64,000 bases of DNA from Bradyrhizobium quebecense (GCF_013373795.3 NZ_CP088022.1:248001-312000), one strand, 5' to 3'; shown: positions 43,541 through 53,108, counted from the first letter of the stretch. Translations and numbers: made by a program. The notes: a model not told the origin generated them from the sequence alone.

Positions 43541-44011
43541 CTAAGCGGCAATCCGGCCCGGAAGCACATGGGCTTGCCGCTGCTCGATGGCTTTGACGGA
43601 GTTTTCGAATGCTTTCTCCAGGACGCCTCTGCCGATGGACCCAAGCACGAGACCGAGGACCCATCCCCTGAGATTCTTGCCGTCGCGCACCACGACCAGG
43701 TCAATGTCGGTCGTGCCATCGGACCGCCGCGTGAAGGTGTAGGTGTGGCCCGACCTGCCGCCCCACGCATTGGAGTCGGTCGTCGTCAGGACGACATGGT
43801 CGGGGTCCGACCAGTCGTAGTGCAAACGCTCCCAGATGCCGCTCGAGCCCTCGGTCACGTCAGCATCCGAGGGGCCGCGATGATGCACCTTGAGATAGGC
43901 GTCGGCGCTATTGCCGAACAGTTTGGAGCGGCCCGGCCCGAAGTCGGTGAGACCGGTGAGGTACTGCTCGGGCGTCAAGCTTGTCGTCCAATGAAAGTGG
44001 ATCGTGGACAT
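43541..44011 (-). CDS. SRPBCC family protein
   Basis: 156 residues; ATG 44011 with GGAG 7 nt upstream (a further in-frame ATG lies at 44029). Beginning IHFHWTTSLTPEQYLTGLTDFGPGRSKLFG, then HVVLTTTDSNAWGGRSGHTYTFTRRSDGTTDIDLVVVRDGKN, it fits a START-like polyketide-cyclase/dehydrase fold, distant from the pair at 27-28 kb. It is encoded 43 nt after the small secreted protein gene on the same strand. Function unknown. Confidence 0.7.
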   Translation of the reverse strand: MSTIHFHWTTSLTPEQYLTGLTDFGPGRSKLFGNSADAYLKVHHRGPSDADVTEGSSGIWERLHYDWSDPDHVVLTTTDSNAWGGRSGHTYTFTRRSDGTTDIDLVVVRDGKNLRGWVLGLVLGSIGRGVLEKAFENSVKAIEQRQAHVLPGRIAA

Positions 44012-44054
44012 CTGTCGCTCCTGCACCAAGTGATGGAAGGCTCCGCTGTGGGGG

Positions 44055-44393
44055 CTAATTGGAGAGTGCGCCCGACTTGCGGACGGTCAGGCTGTCGCCG
44101 CTCCGGCTGATTTCCAGTGCGCCTGCCTGGTTCGGCGTCGAGAGCAGGGCACGCTGACCGGGCGCCAGCACCGAGACGAAGCGGACCGGCGTTCCGGCCT
44201 CGCCCTGTGAGAGCGTGGTCACGACGCGATATCCGTCGGGCTCGACCGTGTAGTAGGCGACGCCGGACACGTCGCCCAGATGAATGCTTTGGGCCTCGAT
44301 CGGCCGGAGTCCGCGCGCCTCTGCGGGGCCAAGCGAGGCGCCAAGTGAGGCGAGGGTAAAGGCTGTGGCGAGAATTGTGCTGCGGATCGACAT
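44055..44393 (-). CDS. Small secreted protein of unknown function
   Basis: 112 residues. ATG 44393 follows GGAGG. Signal peptide 1-26 (STILATAFTLASLGASLGPAEA); the mature part (AQSIHLGDVSGVAYYTVEPDGYRVVTTLSQGE...VRFVSVLAPGQRALLSTP) looks like a small beta-rich periplasmic domain found beside LysR genes in rhizobia. It is divergent from the LysR gene at 44509, which may regulate it. Confidence 0.75.
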   Translation of the reverse strand: MSIRSTILATAFTLASLGASLGPAEARGLRPIEAQSIHLGDVSGVAYYTVEPDGYRVVTTLSQGEAGTPVRFVSVLAPGQRALLSTPNQAGALEISRSGDSLTVRKSGALSN

Positions 44394-44483
44394 GGGATCC
44401 TCCGTTGGCTTGAGTGTCAGAACCTGGGCGGCGAGCGATTGCCCGTCTGCTCCCTTGCCGGAGGAGATGGTGAGGCTATGATC

Positions 44484-44507
44484 ATCGATCAAACAGATAG
44501 GATCGAT
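44484..44507. promoter_or_regulatory. Inverted repeat before the LysR gene
   Basis: ATCGATC (44484-44490) and GATCGAT (44501-44507), perfect 7-bp arms with a 10-nt spacer, end one base before the LysR start and 91 nt before the divergent secreted-protein start. A likely self-regulatory LysR site. Confidence 0.55.
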
Positions 44508-44508
44508 A

Positions 44509-45441
44509 ATGGCCATCGATGCCGTCAATTTAGGTCGGATCGACCTGAACCTGCTTGTTCATCTCAATGCGCTGCTCACGGAACGGAGCGTGACCCGGGC
44601 GGCAGGCTCCGTCGGCATTGGCCAATCCGCGATGAGCCACAATCTCGCCCGCCTGCGCGAACTGTTCGATGACGAGCTGCTCACGCGCGGGGCCGACGGC
44701 ATGCGCCTCACCCCGCGCGCGATGACCTTGCTCGATCCGGTGCGGACCGCGCTCGCACAGGTCGAGGCGGTGCTGCTGCGCGAGAAGACCTTCGATCCGG
44801 CCACCGCGGTGCGAACGTTCAGGCTCGGCCTATCGGACAGTATGGAAATCCTGATCGTGCCGCGCCTTCTGGCGCGCATGCGCGAGATCGCGCCGGGCAT
44901 TCATCTGCGGCTCTACAACGTCGATACGTCCCGGCTGCTCGATGACCTCGACGCCGACGAAGTGGATCTCGCGCTCTCCTACGGGTCGATCCAGCAAGGA
45001 CAATTGCATCACAAACAGCGCGTACTGTTCACCGAGAGCTTCCTTTGCATGTTCAATGCCGAGAAGACGGGTATCACGCCGCCCATCTCGCTCGAGGACT
45101 ACATCCGGCTTCCGCACGTGCTGACCAGCCTGCGGCCGGGGCGCACCGTGCGCGGCTCTGTCGATGAGGCGCTCGAAGAGCTCGGCCTGCAGCGGTCCGT
45201 TGCGCTGACCACGCCGCGCTTCCTTACCGTGCCGTATCTGGTGGCGCTGGCGCCCGTGATCGTCACCATGGGCGCGCGGCTGGCGCGCCGCTTCGCTGCC
45301 GATCTCGGGCTCAGCCTCAGTCCGCCGCCGGTGAAGGTGAAAGACGTCACGGTGTCACTGCTGTGGCATGGGTCCTATCATCACGACCCGGCTCATGTCT
45401 GGTTGCGGGACCAACTGGTCCAACTGGTCGCCGAGCTGTGA
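44509..45441 (+). CDS. LysR-family transcriptional regulator
   Basis: 310 residues. N-terminal winged helix (RIDLNLLVHLNALLTERSVTRAAGSVGIGQSAMSHNLARLRELFDDELLTRGADGM) of the NodD/SyrM-like subgroup, which starts DLNLL. The C-terminal ligand domain runs ~95-305. An inverted repeat lies directly before the start. Likely target is the divergent secreted protein/SRPBCC pair. Confidence 0.92.
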   Translation: MAIDAVNLGRIDLNLLVHLNALLTERSVTRAAGSVGIGQSAMSHNLARLRELFDDELLTRGADGMRLTPRAMTLLDPVRTALAQVEAVLLREKTFDPATAVRTFRLGLSDSMEILIVPRLLARMREIAPGIHLRLYNVDTSRLLDDLDADEVDLALSYGSIQQGQLHHKQRVLFTESFLCMFNAEKTGITPPISLEDYIRLPHVLTSLRPGRTVRGSVDEALEELGLQRSVALTTPRFLTVPYLVALAPVIVTMGARLARRFAADLGLSLSPPPVKVKDVTVSLLWHGSYHHDPAHVWLRDQLVQLVAEL

Positions 45442-45475
45442 GCGGGCGCGCCTTGTGCAGCGCGGCCTGGCCTCG

Positions 45476-47749
45476 TCAGAACTTCTGCGTGATGCCGGCG
45501 TAGAAGCCGCGGCGCGGGCCGTATTGCGGCGCGAACACGCCGATGCCGGAGCCGTCGCGGATCTGGTACACGGTGTCGAACAGGTTGACGACGTCGAAGC
45601 GCAGCGTGGTCGGCTTGTTCGGCGCGACGATGTTGAAATCGTGCGAGACGCCGACGTTGACCTGCGTGTATGGCGGCACCGTGCCCGTATTGGCGAAGCC
45701 GTCGCGCAAGCCTGAGCCGTAGATCACCGACGCGCTGAACTTCGTGTCGCGCCATTGGTACCAGCCGCCGACCGATGCGGTCAGCGTCTGGGCATGGTCG
45801 GTGTTGACGTAATTGTTGGCGATGTAGGCCAGTTCGTCAGGATCGAACAGATACTGGTTCGAGACGACCTGGGTGGCGACCTGCCTTGCGATGGCGACAT
45901 TGCCGTAGAGGTGCAGATTGTCGTGATCGTATCGCGCGGTCAGCTCGACGCCTTCATTGGTGCCTTTCGCATAGTTGAAGGCGGTCAGGACGTAGGCCTG
46001 GCCGAACTGGCCGTCGTCGAGCAGATCGGTCGCGATCTTGTAGTAGGCGTCCATGCCGACCTCGAGGCCGGGGATCGCGTAGACTTTCTGCGTCACGCCG
46101 ATGTCGAACACGTGCGAGCGCTCCGGCAGCACGGGGTCATTGGCGGTGGTCGCCGGCTGCGCGGTCGTGTTCTGTACCAGCGCAAGGTTGGTCGGTGCCG
46201 CCAGCACCTGCTCGGGCGGCGTGAAGTTGCGGGCATAACCGGCATGGAAGGTCGTGCCCTCATAAGGCTTCCATGTCAGGCTGATCCGCGGGCTCAGCTG
46301 GTTGGCATCGACATATTGCCACATCTGGTCGAAGCGCAGGCCGGCATTGAGCGTCAGCTGGTTCGTGATCTTCCATTCGTCGGCGATGTAGGTGGAGAAC
46401 AAATATCCGGTCTTGGCGCTGGAATCGAACACCGAGAGCGGCGCATCAATCGGGTTGCCGGCATCGTCGAGCGGCAGCACGGTCGAGCCGTTGTTGACCA
46501 GTGAGCGCTCGGCGCTGACCGCGACGCCGAACTTCAGCGTGTGCGCGAAGCCCAGTCGGTAGGAGGTGTCCTCCTGGATGCCGTTGATGAAGCTCTGACG
46601 GTACACGTCCGAAGCAACGCCGTTGAAAACGAGATCGCCGACCGGATCGGGCATGAAGTGCAGCTGGCTGTAGCGGTTGAAATAGGCGACCTGGTAGTCG
46701 AACCCGTCGCCCGCCTTCTGATAGGCCACGACGTTGAACTGGTTGAATTCAAGTTGCCGTTCGTTGAGCAGCGCGGAATCGAAGTTCGAGACGCCGTAGG
46801 CGGTGAACGCCGGTGCCTGGCCGGGATTGTTGGGGATCTGATAGGCGCCGTTGGAGACGCCGCCGATATAGGTCAGCCGGCTGGTCGGATCGATCGCGGT
46901 CGAGACATAGGCGAAGCCCTTCTCCTGGTCGGTCCGGTCGTGGATGGCGCTATAGGCCGGCGTCGGGTTCTCGATGCCGACGTCGCTGCCGAAATAGCGG
47001 CCGGAGACGTAGTACTGCGTCTGTCCGATCGTGCCGCCATAATCGACGCTAGTGGTGAAGGTGCCGTGGCTGCCGCCATAGACGCTGACGCTGCCGGAAT
47101 TGTTGAAGGCGTCGGTCTTGGTCTGGATGTCGAGCACGCCGGCGGTGCGGAGGCCATACTGCGCCGGCAGCGCGCCCGTGATCAGCGCCATGCTGCCGAC
47201 GATCCCGGTGTCGATGATCTGGCCGAAGGCGCCGACGCCGTCCGGCAGCATGATCCCGTTGATACGGTATTGCAGGTTGGCGTGCTCGTTGCGCACGTGC
47301 AGATCGCCGCTTGCGGCGGAGTCCTGTGAAACCCCGGGCGCCTGCAGCAGCGCCTTGTCGAGAGTGGTGTTGGTCCCCTGCGGCAATGCCTCGAGGGCTT
47401 GCCGGCTCATCTGGTAGCTGTTGGCGCCGGTGGGTGCCAGCAGCGCGGCGCGGGCCTGGTCGAGCCGCGTGTTCTGGCTTGCGACGGCTTGAGCCTGGGT
47501 CTGTTCCGGAGATTCCGGCGTCGCCGATACCGCGCCGGTTCTGCGCGCGCGGTGGCCGCCGCCGCTCGCAACGCGCGTCTTCGGCTTGTTCGGTCCGGCC
47601 GGCGCGGTGTGGCGTTGCGGCGCCGTCACCGTGATGTCGGGAAGAGTCGTTGTCGGCGCGGTCGTCTGCCCGAATGCGGCGCCGTTGATCCCGTAGACCA
47701 AGAGCGATGCTGCGCCGGCAGCGGCGCGTCGTCTGGTATGTCCTGACAT
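45476..47749 (-). CDS. TonB-dependent outer-membrane receptor
   Basis: 757 residues; ATG 47749 gives a signal peptide with a basic start (MSGHTRRRAAAGAASLLVYGINGAAFGQ). The plug domain is at ~120-230 (ALEALPQGTNTTLDKALLQAPGVSQDSAASGDLHVRNEH and YRINGIMLPDGVGAFGQ). A 22-strand barrel follows, ending with Phe (RRGFYAGITQKF), as outer-membrane proteins do. The Pro/Thr-rich linker after the signal (TTAPTTTLPDITVTAPQ) is typical of this group. The protein at 47897-48268 is encoded just upstream. The substrate is unknown. Confidence 0.92.
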   Translation of the reverse strand: MSGHTRRRAAAGAASLLVYGINGAAFGQTTAPTTTLPDITVTAPQRHTAPAGPNKPKTRVASGGGHRARRTGAVSATPESPEQTQAQAVASQNTRLDQARAALLAPTGANSYQMSRQALEALPQGTNTTLDKALLQAPGVSQDSAASGDLHVRNEHANLQYRINGIMLPDGVGAFGQIIDTGIVGSMALITGALPAQYGLRTAGVLDIQTKTDAFNNSGSVSVYGGSHGTFTTSVDYGGTIGQTQYYVSGRYFGSDVGIENPTPAYSAIHDRTDQEKGFAYVSTAIDPTSRLTYIGGVSNGAYQIPNNPGQAPAFTAYGVSNFDSALLNERQLEFNQFNVVAYQKAGDGFDYQVAYFNRYSQLHFMPDPVGDLVFNGVASDVYRQSFINGIQEDTSYRLGFAHTLKFGVAVSAERSLVNNGSTVLPLDDAGNPIDAPLSVFDSSAKTGYLFSTYIADEWKITNQLTLNAGLRFDQMWQYVDANQLSPRISLTWKPYEGTTFHAGYARNFTPPEQVLAAPTNLALVQNTTAQPATTANDPVLPERSHVFDIGVTQKVYAIPGLEVGMDAYYKIATDLLDDGQFGQAYVLTAFNYAKGTNEGVELTARYDHDNLHLYGNVAIARQVATQVVSNQYLFDPDELAYIANNYVNTDHAQTLTASVGGWYQWRDTKFSASVIYGSGLRDGFANTGTVPPYTQVNVGVSHDFNIVAPNKPTTLRFDVVNLFDTVYQIRDGSGIGVFAPQYGPRRGFYAGITQKF

Positions 47750-47896
47750 GTTGGTTCTCGATCTCACGAGGCTGCGATCCGGATCCTCACCGAAGGACGC
47801 GGTCGAGCCCGCCGTCGATGCGCGACGGCGAAATTCCCCATTGATCAAACGGCAGCCGAATGGTGGCCGCGTTCGACGTTCAGTCGTGCAGGGAGT

Positions 47897-48268
47897 TCAG
47901 GAGATCGGAGGCGCGCGCGGCTGATAGTGCAGCCGGCCGATGTCGAGCGGGGCCGCATAATTGTCGATCTGCCAGGAGAGCAGAGCGACGGCATCGGGCA
48001 ATTGGAGTGGCGGCAACGCCGGCACCGGCGTCGCCGTGCTCGTCATCGCTACGACGGCGCAGATCGCGCAGAGATCTACGGCCTGATCGGAATCAGGATT
48101 CGAACGAGGCTCGTCTCGCGAGGCGTTCTCGATATGCGCCGCGAACGACGCTGTCGCCTGTGCCGGCGCAATGGCATGAAAATGGCCGAACGACAGCACG
48201 AACTGGATCGACAGCGCCAACAGCGCCAGCCGAGTCCCGTGCCTGATGTTCGAACGAAACCACTTCAT
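47897..48268 (-). CDS. DUF2946-like small secreted or membrane protein
   Basis: 123 residues from MKWFRSNIRHGTRLALLALSIQFVLSFGHFHAI; a frame extension to 48298 is possible. An N-terminal hydrophobic helix with His residues (FGHFH) is followed by DLCAICAVVAMTSTATPVP, a CxxC-containing segment as in DUF2946 proteins that sit beside TonB receptors and metal uptake genes. It lies 147 nt before the receptor gene on the same strand. A metal-linked role is inference. Confidence 0.65.
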   Translation of the reverse strand: MKWFRSNIRHGTRLALLALSIQFVLSFGHFHAIAPAQATASFAAHIENASRDEPRSNPDSDQAVDLCAICAVVAMTSTATPVPALPPLQLPDAVALLSWQIDNYAAPLDIGRLHYQPRAPPIS

Positions 48269-48746
48269 GACGACGCCATTTCCGCGTCGAGAGATCACAA
48301 GTCCGACGGACGGCGCCTGCGACGCAGTGTCGCACAGTTTCGAAAACGAGCCGGCCTGTCAATCCGCATTGCTTATTGATGCGATCAATTTCCAGGCGAT
48401 CGGACGATCTTGCAACACTGCGACGTTGGCACAAACACCGCTCCACGATCCCGTCGATCATGCCGTCGATTTGAGGCGCTATTTGATTGTCATGTGCACA
48501 TGATGATCAAGGCGCCTGACACCGTCGGTGCTTGACCGGTGATCCTGATCGCAAAACGATCGCGTCCCTGATCCCGGCCGTTCGTCGATGCGACGTCGGT
48601 GTTCCCTCGACTAGGCGTGGCCGCTTCGTCCTGCCGAGGGTCGTCAGCGGCTCGCGGGAGCCTGGCGAGCTACGTCCCGATCGGGCGCAGCGCTGGCATT
48701 GTCGACGTCCGACGGGTATAGTTTGGCCGCACGTGACGGTAACCTG
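48269..48746. other. Divergent intergenic region with two palindromes
   Basis: 478 bases between the DUF2946-like gene (minus) and the beta-barrel protein gene (plus). It contains ATTGAT-GCG-ATCAAT (48375-48389) and the larger palindrome at 48483-48510. No other gene was recognised. Confidence 0.7.
48483..48510. promoter_or_regulatory. 28-bp near-perfect palindrome (candidate operator)
   Basis: Core TCATGTGCACATGA (48490-48503) is perfect; outer half-sites TTGAT (48483-48487) and ATCAA (48506-48510) are exactly mirrored, with only two mismatched pairs between. It lies mid-way between two divergent genes. Confidence 0.6.
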
Positions 48747-49367
48747 ATGTCCACTTTCGCAAGCAAATCCGGTCTCGCAATCATCGCCGCAGTGCTCTGT
48801 CTCGGCGCCCAGCAGGCCAACGCCCAGGCCGGCCCGGTGCGCTACTGGACGCCGGGCTCGCTGTTCGGCTTCGGCGGCGGCTTGGCCGACGGCCAGAAGG
48901 CGGACACTTACGGCAACTTTCCGGGCTTTGACGCCACTGCCCCGCAAGGCGGCGACTTCTCGTATCTGAACGGCCGTCCGGATGGCTGGTTTATCGGCGG
49001 CGAAGGCGGCCGCGCCGGCTGGAACACGCTCGGTCAATCGGCGGCATTCGGCTCGCTCGAATATCAGGGCGCGCAGGTCGGCTACAATTTCAAGGGCGTC
49101 GGTGATACGCCCGTGACGTTCTTCGCCGGCTTCGACTCGTTGAAATACAATCCCCCCGGTGCCGGCGGGCCGCTGGTGCCGTTCAGCGGCAATCCCGGCG
49201 TCAACGCCGGGTATACGGCGCGCGCGGGACTGGAGTTCCGCCCGACCTCGAATGTCACCCTGTCGTTCGGGGCCGGTTTCACCCAGCTTGGGGCGGAGCG
49301 CATGGACAGCGACATCCATTCGCAGCTGCTGCCCGGCCAGTCTCCGGTTCTGTTCGGCGGCCGCTAG
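48747..49367 (+). CDS. Small outer-membrane beta-barrel protein
   Basis: 206 residues. Signal peptide 1-27 (SGLAIIAAVLCLGAQQANAQ), then alternating strands (YWTPGSLFGFGGGLADG, GSLEYQGAQVGYNFKG, VTFFAGFDSLKYN, AGLEFRPTSNVTLSFGAGFTQLG) like the OmpA/porin-family 8-stranded barrels common in Bradyrhizobium. ATG 48747 was preferred over the frame start at 48699 because it opens the signal peptide. Function unknown. Confidence 0.75.
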   Translation: MSTFASKSGLAIIAAVLCLGAQQANAQAGPVRYWTPGSLFGFGGGLADGQKADTYGNFPGFDATAPQGGDFSYLNGRPDGWFIGGEGGRAGWNTLGQSAAFGSLEYQGAQVGYNFKGVGDTPVTFFAGFDSLKYNPPGAGGPLVPFSGNPGVNAGYTARAGLEFRPTSNVTLSFGAGFTQLGAERMDSDIHSQLLPGQSPVLFGGR

Positions 49368-49491
49368 CGCGAAGCCCGCTGCGTGACGGTAGCGCGTCAG
49401 CGCAAGACTGCGGCGTTGCGCTCCTGATCCAACCAGAACTTCAATCAGAACCAAGAAGGCTCGAGGTCGCGAGCACAATCAGGATCGAACC

Positions 49492-50265
49492 ATGGACATG
49501 CAAGGCAAGATCGCACTCGTCACCGCCGCGGCGTCGGGCGCCGGCCGCGCCGGCGCGCTCATTCTCGCGCGCGAGGGCGCGGCGGTCGCGGTGATCGACC
49601 AGAACGAGGCTGGTGCGAAGGCCGTGGTCGATGAGATCAAAAAGGGCGGCGGACGCGCGCTGGCGCTGACCGGCGACCTGCGCGACGACGGCTTTGCGCG
49701 CGACATCGTCGCTGCAACCATGAAGGAGTTCGGCGCGCTCGATTGCGTCTGGAATCATCTCGGCATTCCCGGTCCGTCTGTGATCGACGATCTGGAAGGC
49801 TGGGACCTCAGCATCGATCTCAATTTGCGCTCGCAGCTGATCACCACCAATGCGGCGCTCGGGCAGATGACGGCGCGGCGCAAGGGCAGCATCCTGTTCA
49901 CCGCATCGACCTCGGGCCTGGTCGGTTCGCCATGGAGCCCGACCTATTCGGCGGCCAAGGCCGGCGTGATCGGGCTGGCGCGGGCGCTCGCCAAGCGCCA
50001 CGCCAAGGACGGCGTGCGCATCAATGCGATCTGTCCCGGCGCGATCGACACGCCGATGCTGCGGGTGTTCGTCAACCGGCCCGACCAGCCGGGCCACAAC
50101 GAAGCCGACCCCGAGGAATTGATCAAGGCCGCGGTGACCCGCAATCCAATGGGCCGCGCCGCACGCCCGGAGGAGATCGCCGAGGTCGCGGTGTTCCTGC
50201 TGTCGGACAAGGCCTCGTTCGTCACCGGCATCGCGATGCCGGTCGACGGCGGGACGGTGGCGTAG
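49492..50265 (+). CDS. Short-chain dehydrogenase/reductase
   Basis: 257 residues. Cofactor motif is TAAASGAGRAGA, strand-2 end AVIDQNEAG favours NAD, and the catalytic Ser and YxxxK are intact (SPTYSAAKAGV). The usual NNAG is NHLG. The C-terminal FVTGIAMPVDGGTVA is canonical. It stands alone between the outer-membrane protein gene and a palindromic repeat, and convergent with the TonB receptor gene. The substrate is unknown. Confidence 0.9.
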   Translation: MDMQGKIALVTAAASGAGRAGALILAREGAAVAVIDQNEAGAKAVVDEIKKGGGRALALTGDLRDDGFARDIVAATMKEFGALDCVWNHLGIPGPSVIDDLEGWDLSIDLNLRSQLITTNAALGQMTARRKGSILFTASTSGLVGSPWSPTYSAAKAGVIGLARALAKRHAKDGVRINAICPGAIDTPMLRVFVNRPDQPGHNEADPEELIKAAVTRNPMGRAARPEEIAEVAVFLLSDKASFVTGIAMPVDGGTVA

Positions 50266-50314
50266 CGCGCGGCATCAGTCAGGCTGGCGGAGTTGATGTG
50301 GGTTGCTCTATCCA

Positions 50315-50432
50315 CGTCATTGCGAGCCACCCGGTCGGCGCATAGCGCCGCCGGATGACAGGCTCCGCGAAGCAATCCATCACGCCGCGAGCAAAAATGG
50401 ATTGCTTCGTCGCTTCGCTCCTCGCAATGACG
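50315..50432. repeat. Intergenic palindromic repeat, CGTCATTGCGAG family
   Basis: Outer arms CGTCATTGCGAG (50315-50326) and CTCGCAATGACG (50421-50432), perfect; inner arms GAAGCAATCCAT and ATGGATTGCTTC. It sits between convergent SDR and TonB receptor genes. Confidence 0.88.
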
Positions 50433-50467
50433 GCGTCGAAAGCATCGCGGGGCCGCAGGACACCCCC

Positions 50468-53023
50468 CTAGAACTTCGCCCTGATGCCGGCATAGGCGGC
50501 GAGCGGCATGCCGGGCACGAAGGTGCGCGGATCGCTCAGCTGCGCCATCAGGTTGGGCAGACCGCCGGCGCTGGAAAAGCCGCCCGTTTGATAGAACGCG
50601 CCGTGCAGGTAGTAGTGCTGGTTGAACACATTGTTGATCAGGCCGAACACCTCGATGTTCTTCGTGACCTGGTATGACGTGTGCAAATTGACGACCGAGT
50701 AGGCTGGCACCTTCGGGCTCTGGTTGGTGTCGTCATGGATGATCCATTGGCTGCCCACCACGTTGAGGTCGGCGCCGACCTTCCACGCATCTGTCACGTT
50801 GTAGTCGACGCCGGCCTTGAAGCGGTGCGCGGGAATGCCCGGGATGTGGTCACCCGGCGTGACGTTGACAAATTGCGCGCCGGCGTCGTTGGTCAGGGCA
50901 TTCGGATTGTTCGGTGAGGACAGCGTGATCGCGCTTCGATAGGTCGCGTCGACATAGGTGTAGTTGGCGTAGGCGTTCCAGCGATCGAAGCGATAGTCGA
51001 GCTTGGCCTCGATGCCCTGCCGCAGGGTCTGTCCGGCATTCTGGAAGAAGCCGAAATTGTTGACGCCGAGCGGGCTTGTCACCTGGATGATGTCGTCGTC
51101 GGACAGGGTGTGGAACACGCCCAGGCCCCAGCTCAGCACGCCGGTCCTGGCGTCGCGGCCCCAGCTGCCGCGCAGGCCGGCCTCAACGGTGTGTGCGACC
51201 ACCTGCTTGAGCGGCGGATCGGCCACCAGGAAGCTGTCGATCATGCAGGGATGGTTGGGATCGGAGCAGCCGAGCTCCAGCGGCGTCGGCGCGCGGTTGG
51301 CTTCCGAATAGCCGGCATAGGCGGTGAGGTTCGGGGTGATCTTGAAGGTGCCGCCGATCACCGGGTTGAACCGCTGGAAGCGGTTGCTGCTGTTCAGCAG
51401 CGGATTGGTGCCGGTCTGGTCCCGCAGGTCTATCTGGGCGAGATTGAAACGTCCGCCCGCCGTCACCGAGAATTTGCTCGTCACGTCGAACGTGTCGGTG
51501 AGGTAGACGCCGGTGTAGGTGTTGGTGGCGCGCAAATCGACCGGGCTGAGACCGGCGTCGGGCTGGTTGATGAAGACCCCGGTGCCGGTGACGAACAGGT
51601 TGTTCGGATCGATCGTTCCGAGCTCGCTGGTCGCCGTGAATTTGGTGTTGCCGTGATCGACGCTGACGCCCATCACGACGTGGTTGTCGTGCCCGAACAG
51701 CCTGTCTGTGTTGGTGAACTGGGCCGTGCCACCGAAACTGTTAGTGGCAGCTCGGTTGCGATCGAGTTCGCCAAGGAAGGCGTTGCCCAGCGTGTTCGGA
51801 GTCGCGGGACCGTCCGCAGGACCGAAAACCGGGAGGCCGTCGCCGATGCACAAAGTCGTGGGATCGTCGCACGGCGCAACGTCCGTGCCGTTGCCGTCGA
51901 CATGGGTCTGCCGGAAGCCGCGGAAATAGGCGTTGCCCTGGAACGACCAGGTGTCCGAGAAATTATGGCTCAGCGTGGCGTTGACGAAGGCGAGCTGCAG
52001 CATCGTCGATTGCGGCCAGGTGTAGACGCTCGACCAGCGCTGGTTGAGCATCTCGACCGGCGTTGCGGCGACGTTGCCGAGCAGATTGCTGGCGCCGGTG
52101 AAATTGACGTGGAATTCGGTGTCGTCGTTGCGCGCGCCGATGTCGACATACATGCGGTTGACGTGCGAGGAATTGGCGTAGTCGCGCCAGCCGCGGTCAT
52201 AGGCGGATTCGAACGCGGCGTAGGCCGAGATATTGTCCTTCTGGCCGCCGGCCTGCACGCTGCCCTGCACGCGCCCATAGGAGCCGCCGAACACTTCACC
52301 CTCGACGCCCTGATAGGTGAAGCCGTTCTTCATCTGGATGCTGAGCGCGCCGCCGATCGCGTTGAGGCCGAACACGGGGTTATTGGGAACCAGCGACACC
52401 CGGTCGATGGCCTTTTCCGGGATGAAATCCCAGTTGACCACATCGCCCCAGGATTCGTTGATGCGGACGCCGTTCTGATAGACCGCGATGCCCTGCGGCG
52501 TCCCCTGGACCGGCGAGGCGACGAAGCCGCGATAGTCGAGATTGCGCTGGAACGGATTGCCGGTCTGATCGGTCAGCGTGACGCCGGGCAGCTTGCGGTT
52601 CACCGAGTCCAGAAAGTTCGTCGAATAGTTGCGGCTGAAATCCGCCGAGGTCAGCACCTCGGTGTTGGACGGGATCTTGTCGCGGTCGAGCAGGCTCGAG
52701 TCACGGTCGGAGGGGCCTGGAACCCCGGTGCCGCCCTCCGGCGCCGCCGCGGTTTGGGCCGGCGCGGCCCGTGTTCGGGCGGTTCGCGAGGTCCGCACCA
52801 CCGGCCGGGCGGCAGGCTTGATGCTGCGCGTGCCTGAAAGCGGCGAGGGGGCAATCACGGTGACCGGCGGCAGCTCGGTCGGGGCGGGGGTCTGGGCCTG
52901 CACCATCGTCAGCGGCGCTGCGGCTCCGATGGCGGTGAGCATGGCCGCAGCGCCGCGCGTAGTGAGCGAACCAGACAAAAATCGTGTTGCCGTACGCAAC
53001 AACGCACCAGCCATAACGCCCAC
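50468..53023 (-). CDS. TonB-dependent outer-membrane receptor
   Basis: 851 residues. A signal peptide within the first 44 residues ends LTMVQAQ, followed by a Pro/Thr/Arg-rich linker and the plug (TNFLDSVNRKLPGVTLTDQTGNPFQRNLDYRGF and INESWGDVVNWDFIPEKAIDRVSLVPNNPVFGLNAIGGALSIQMKNG). The barrel ends AAYAGIRAKF with terminal Phe. The plug is of the kind found in non-siderophore receptors. It lies downstream of two palindromes at 53109-53160 and may be controlled from there. Confidence 0.92.
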   Translation of the reverse strand: MGVMAGALLRTATRFLSGSLTTRGAAAMLTAIGAAAPLTMVQAQTPAPTELPPVTVIAPSPLSGTRSIKPAARPVVRTSRTARTRAAPAQTAAAPEGGTGVPGPSDRDSSLLDRDKIPSNTEVLTSADFSRNYSTNFLDSVNRKLPGVTLTDQTGNPFQRNLDYRGFVASPVQGTPQGIAVYQNGVRINESWGDVVNWDFIPEKAIDRVSLVPNNPVFGLNAIGGALSIQMKNGFTYQGVEGEVFGGSYGRVQGSVQAGGQKDNISAYAAFESAYDRGWRDYANSSHVNRMYVDIGARNDDTEFHVNFTGASNLLGNVAATPVEMLNQRWSSVYTWPQSTMLQLAFVNATLSHNFSDTWSFQGNAYFRGFRQTHVDGNGTDVAPCDDPTTLCIGDGLPVFGPADGPATPNTLGNAFLGELDRNRAATNSFGGTAQFTNTDRLFGHDNHVVMGVSVDHGNTKFTATSELGTIDPNNLFVTGTGVFINQPDAGLSPVDLRATNTYTGVYLTDTFDVTSKFSVTAGGRFNLAQIDLRDQTGTNPLLNSSNRFQRFNPVIGGTFKITPNLTAYAGYSEANRAPTPLELGCSDPNHPCMIDSFLVADPPLKQVVAHTVEAGLRGSWGRDARTGVLSWGLGVFHTLSDDDIIQVTSPLGVNNFGFFQNAGQTLRQGIEAKLDYRFDRWNAYANYTYVDATYRSAITLSSPNNPNALTNDAGAQFVNVTPGDHIPGIPAHRFKAGVDYNVTDAWKVGADLNVVGSQWIIHDDTNQSPKVPAYSVVNLHTSYQVTKNIEVFGLINNVFNQHYYLHGAFYQTGGFSSAGGLPNLMAQLSDPRTFVPGMPLAAYAGIRAKF

Positions 53024-53108
53024 CCTGTTGTCCCGGTTCGGCTTTTATCCCCGACGAACCTTGGCTTTGAGACTGCGGGAGCGCTGATGCTTTGGCAAAC
53101 AAGATGTG

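Noticed and set aside
51110..52837. A 575-codon plus-strand frame inside the TonB receptor gene
   Set aside because: Antisense shadow; the receptor reads through with signal, plug and terminal Phe.
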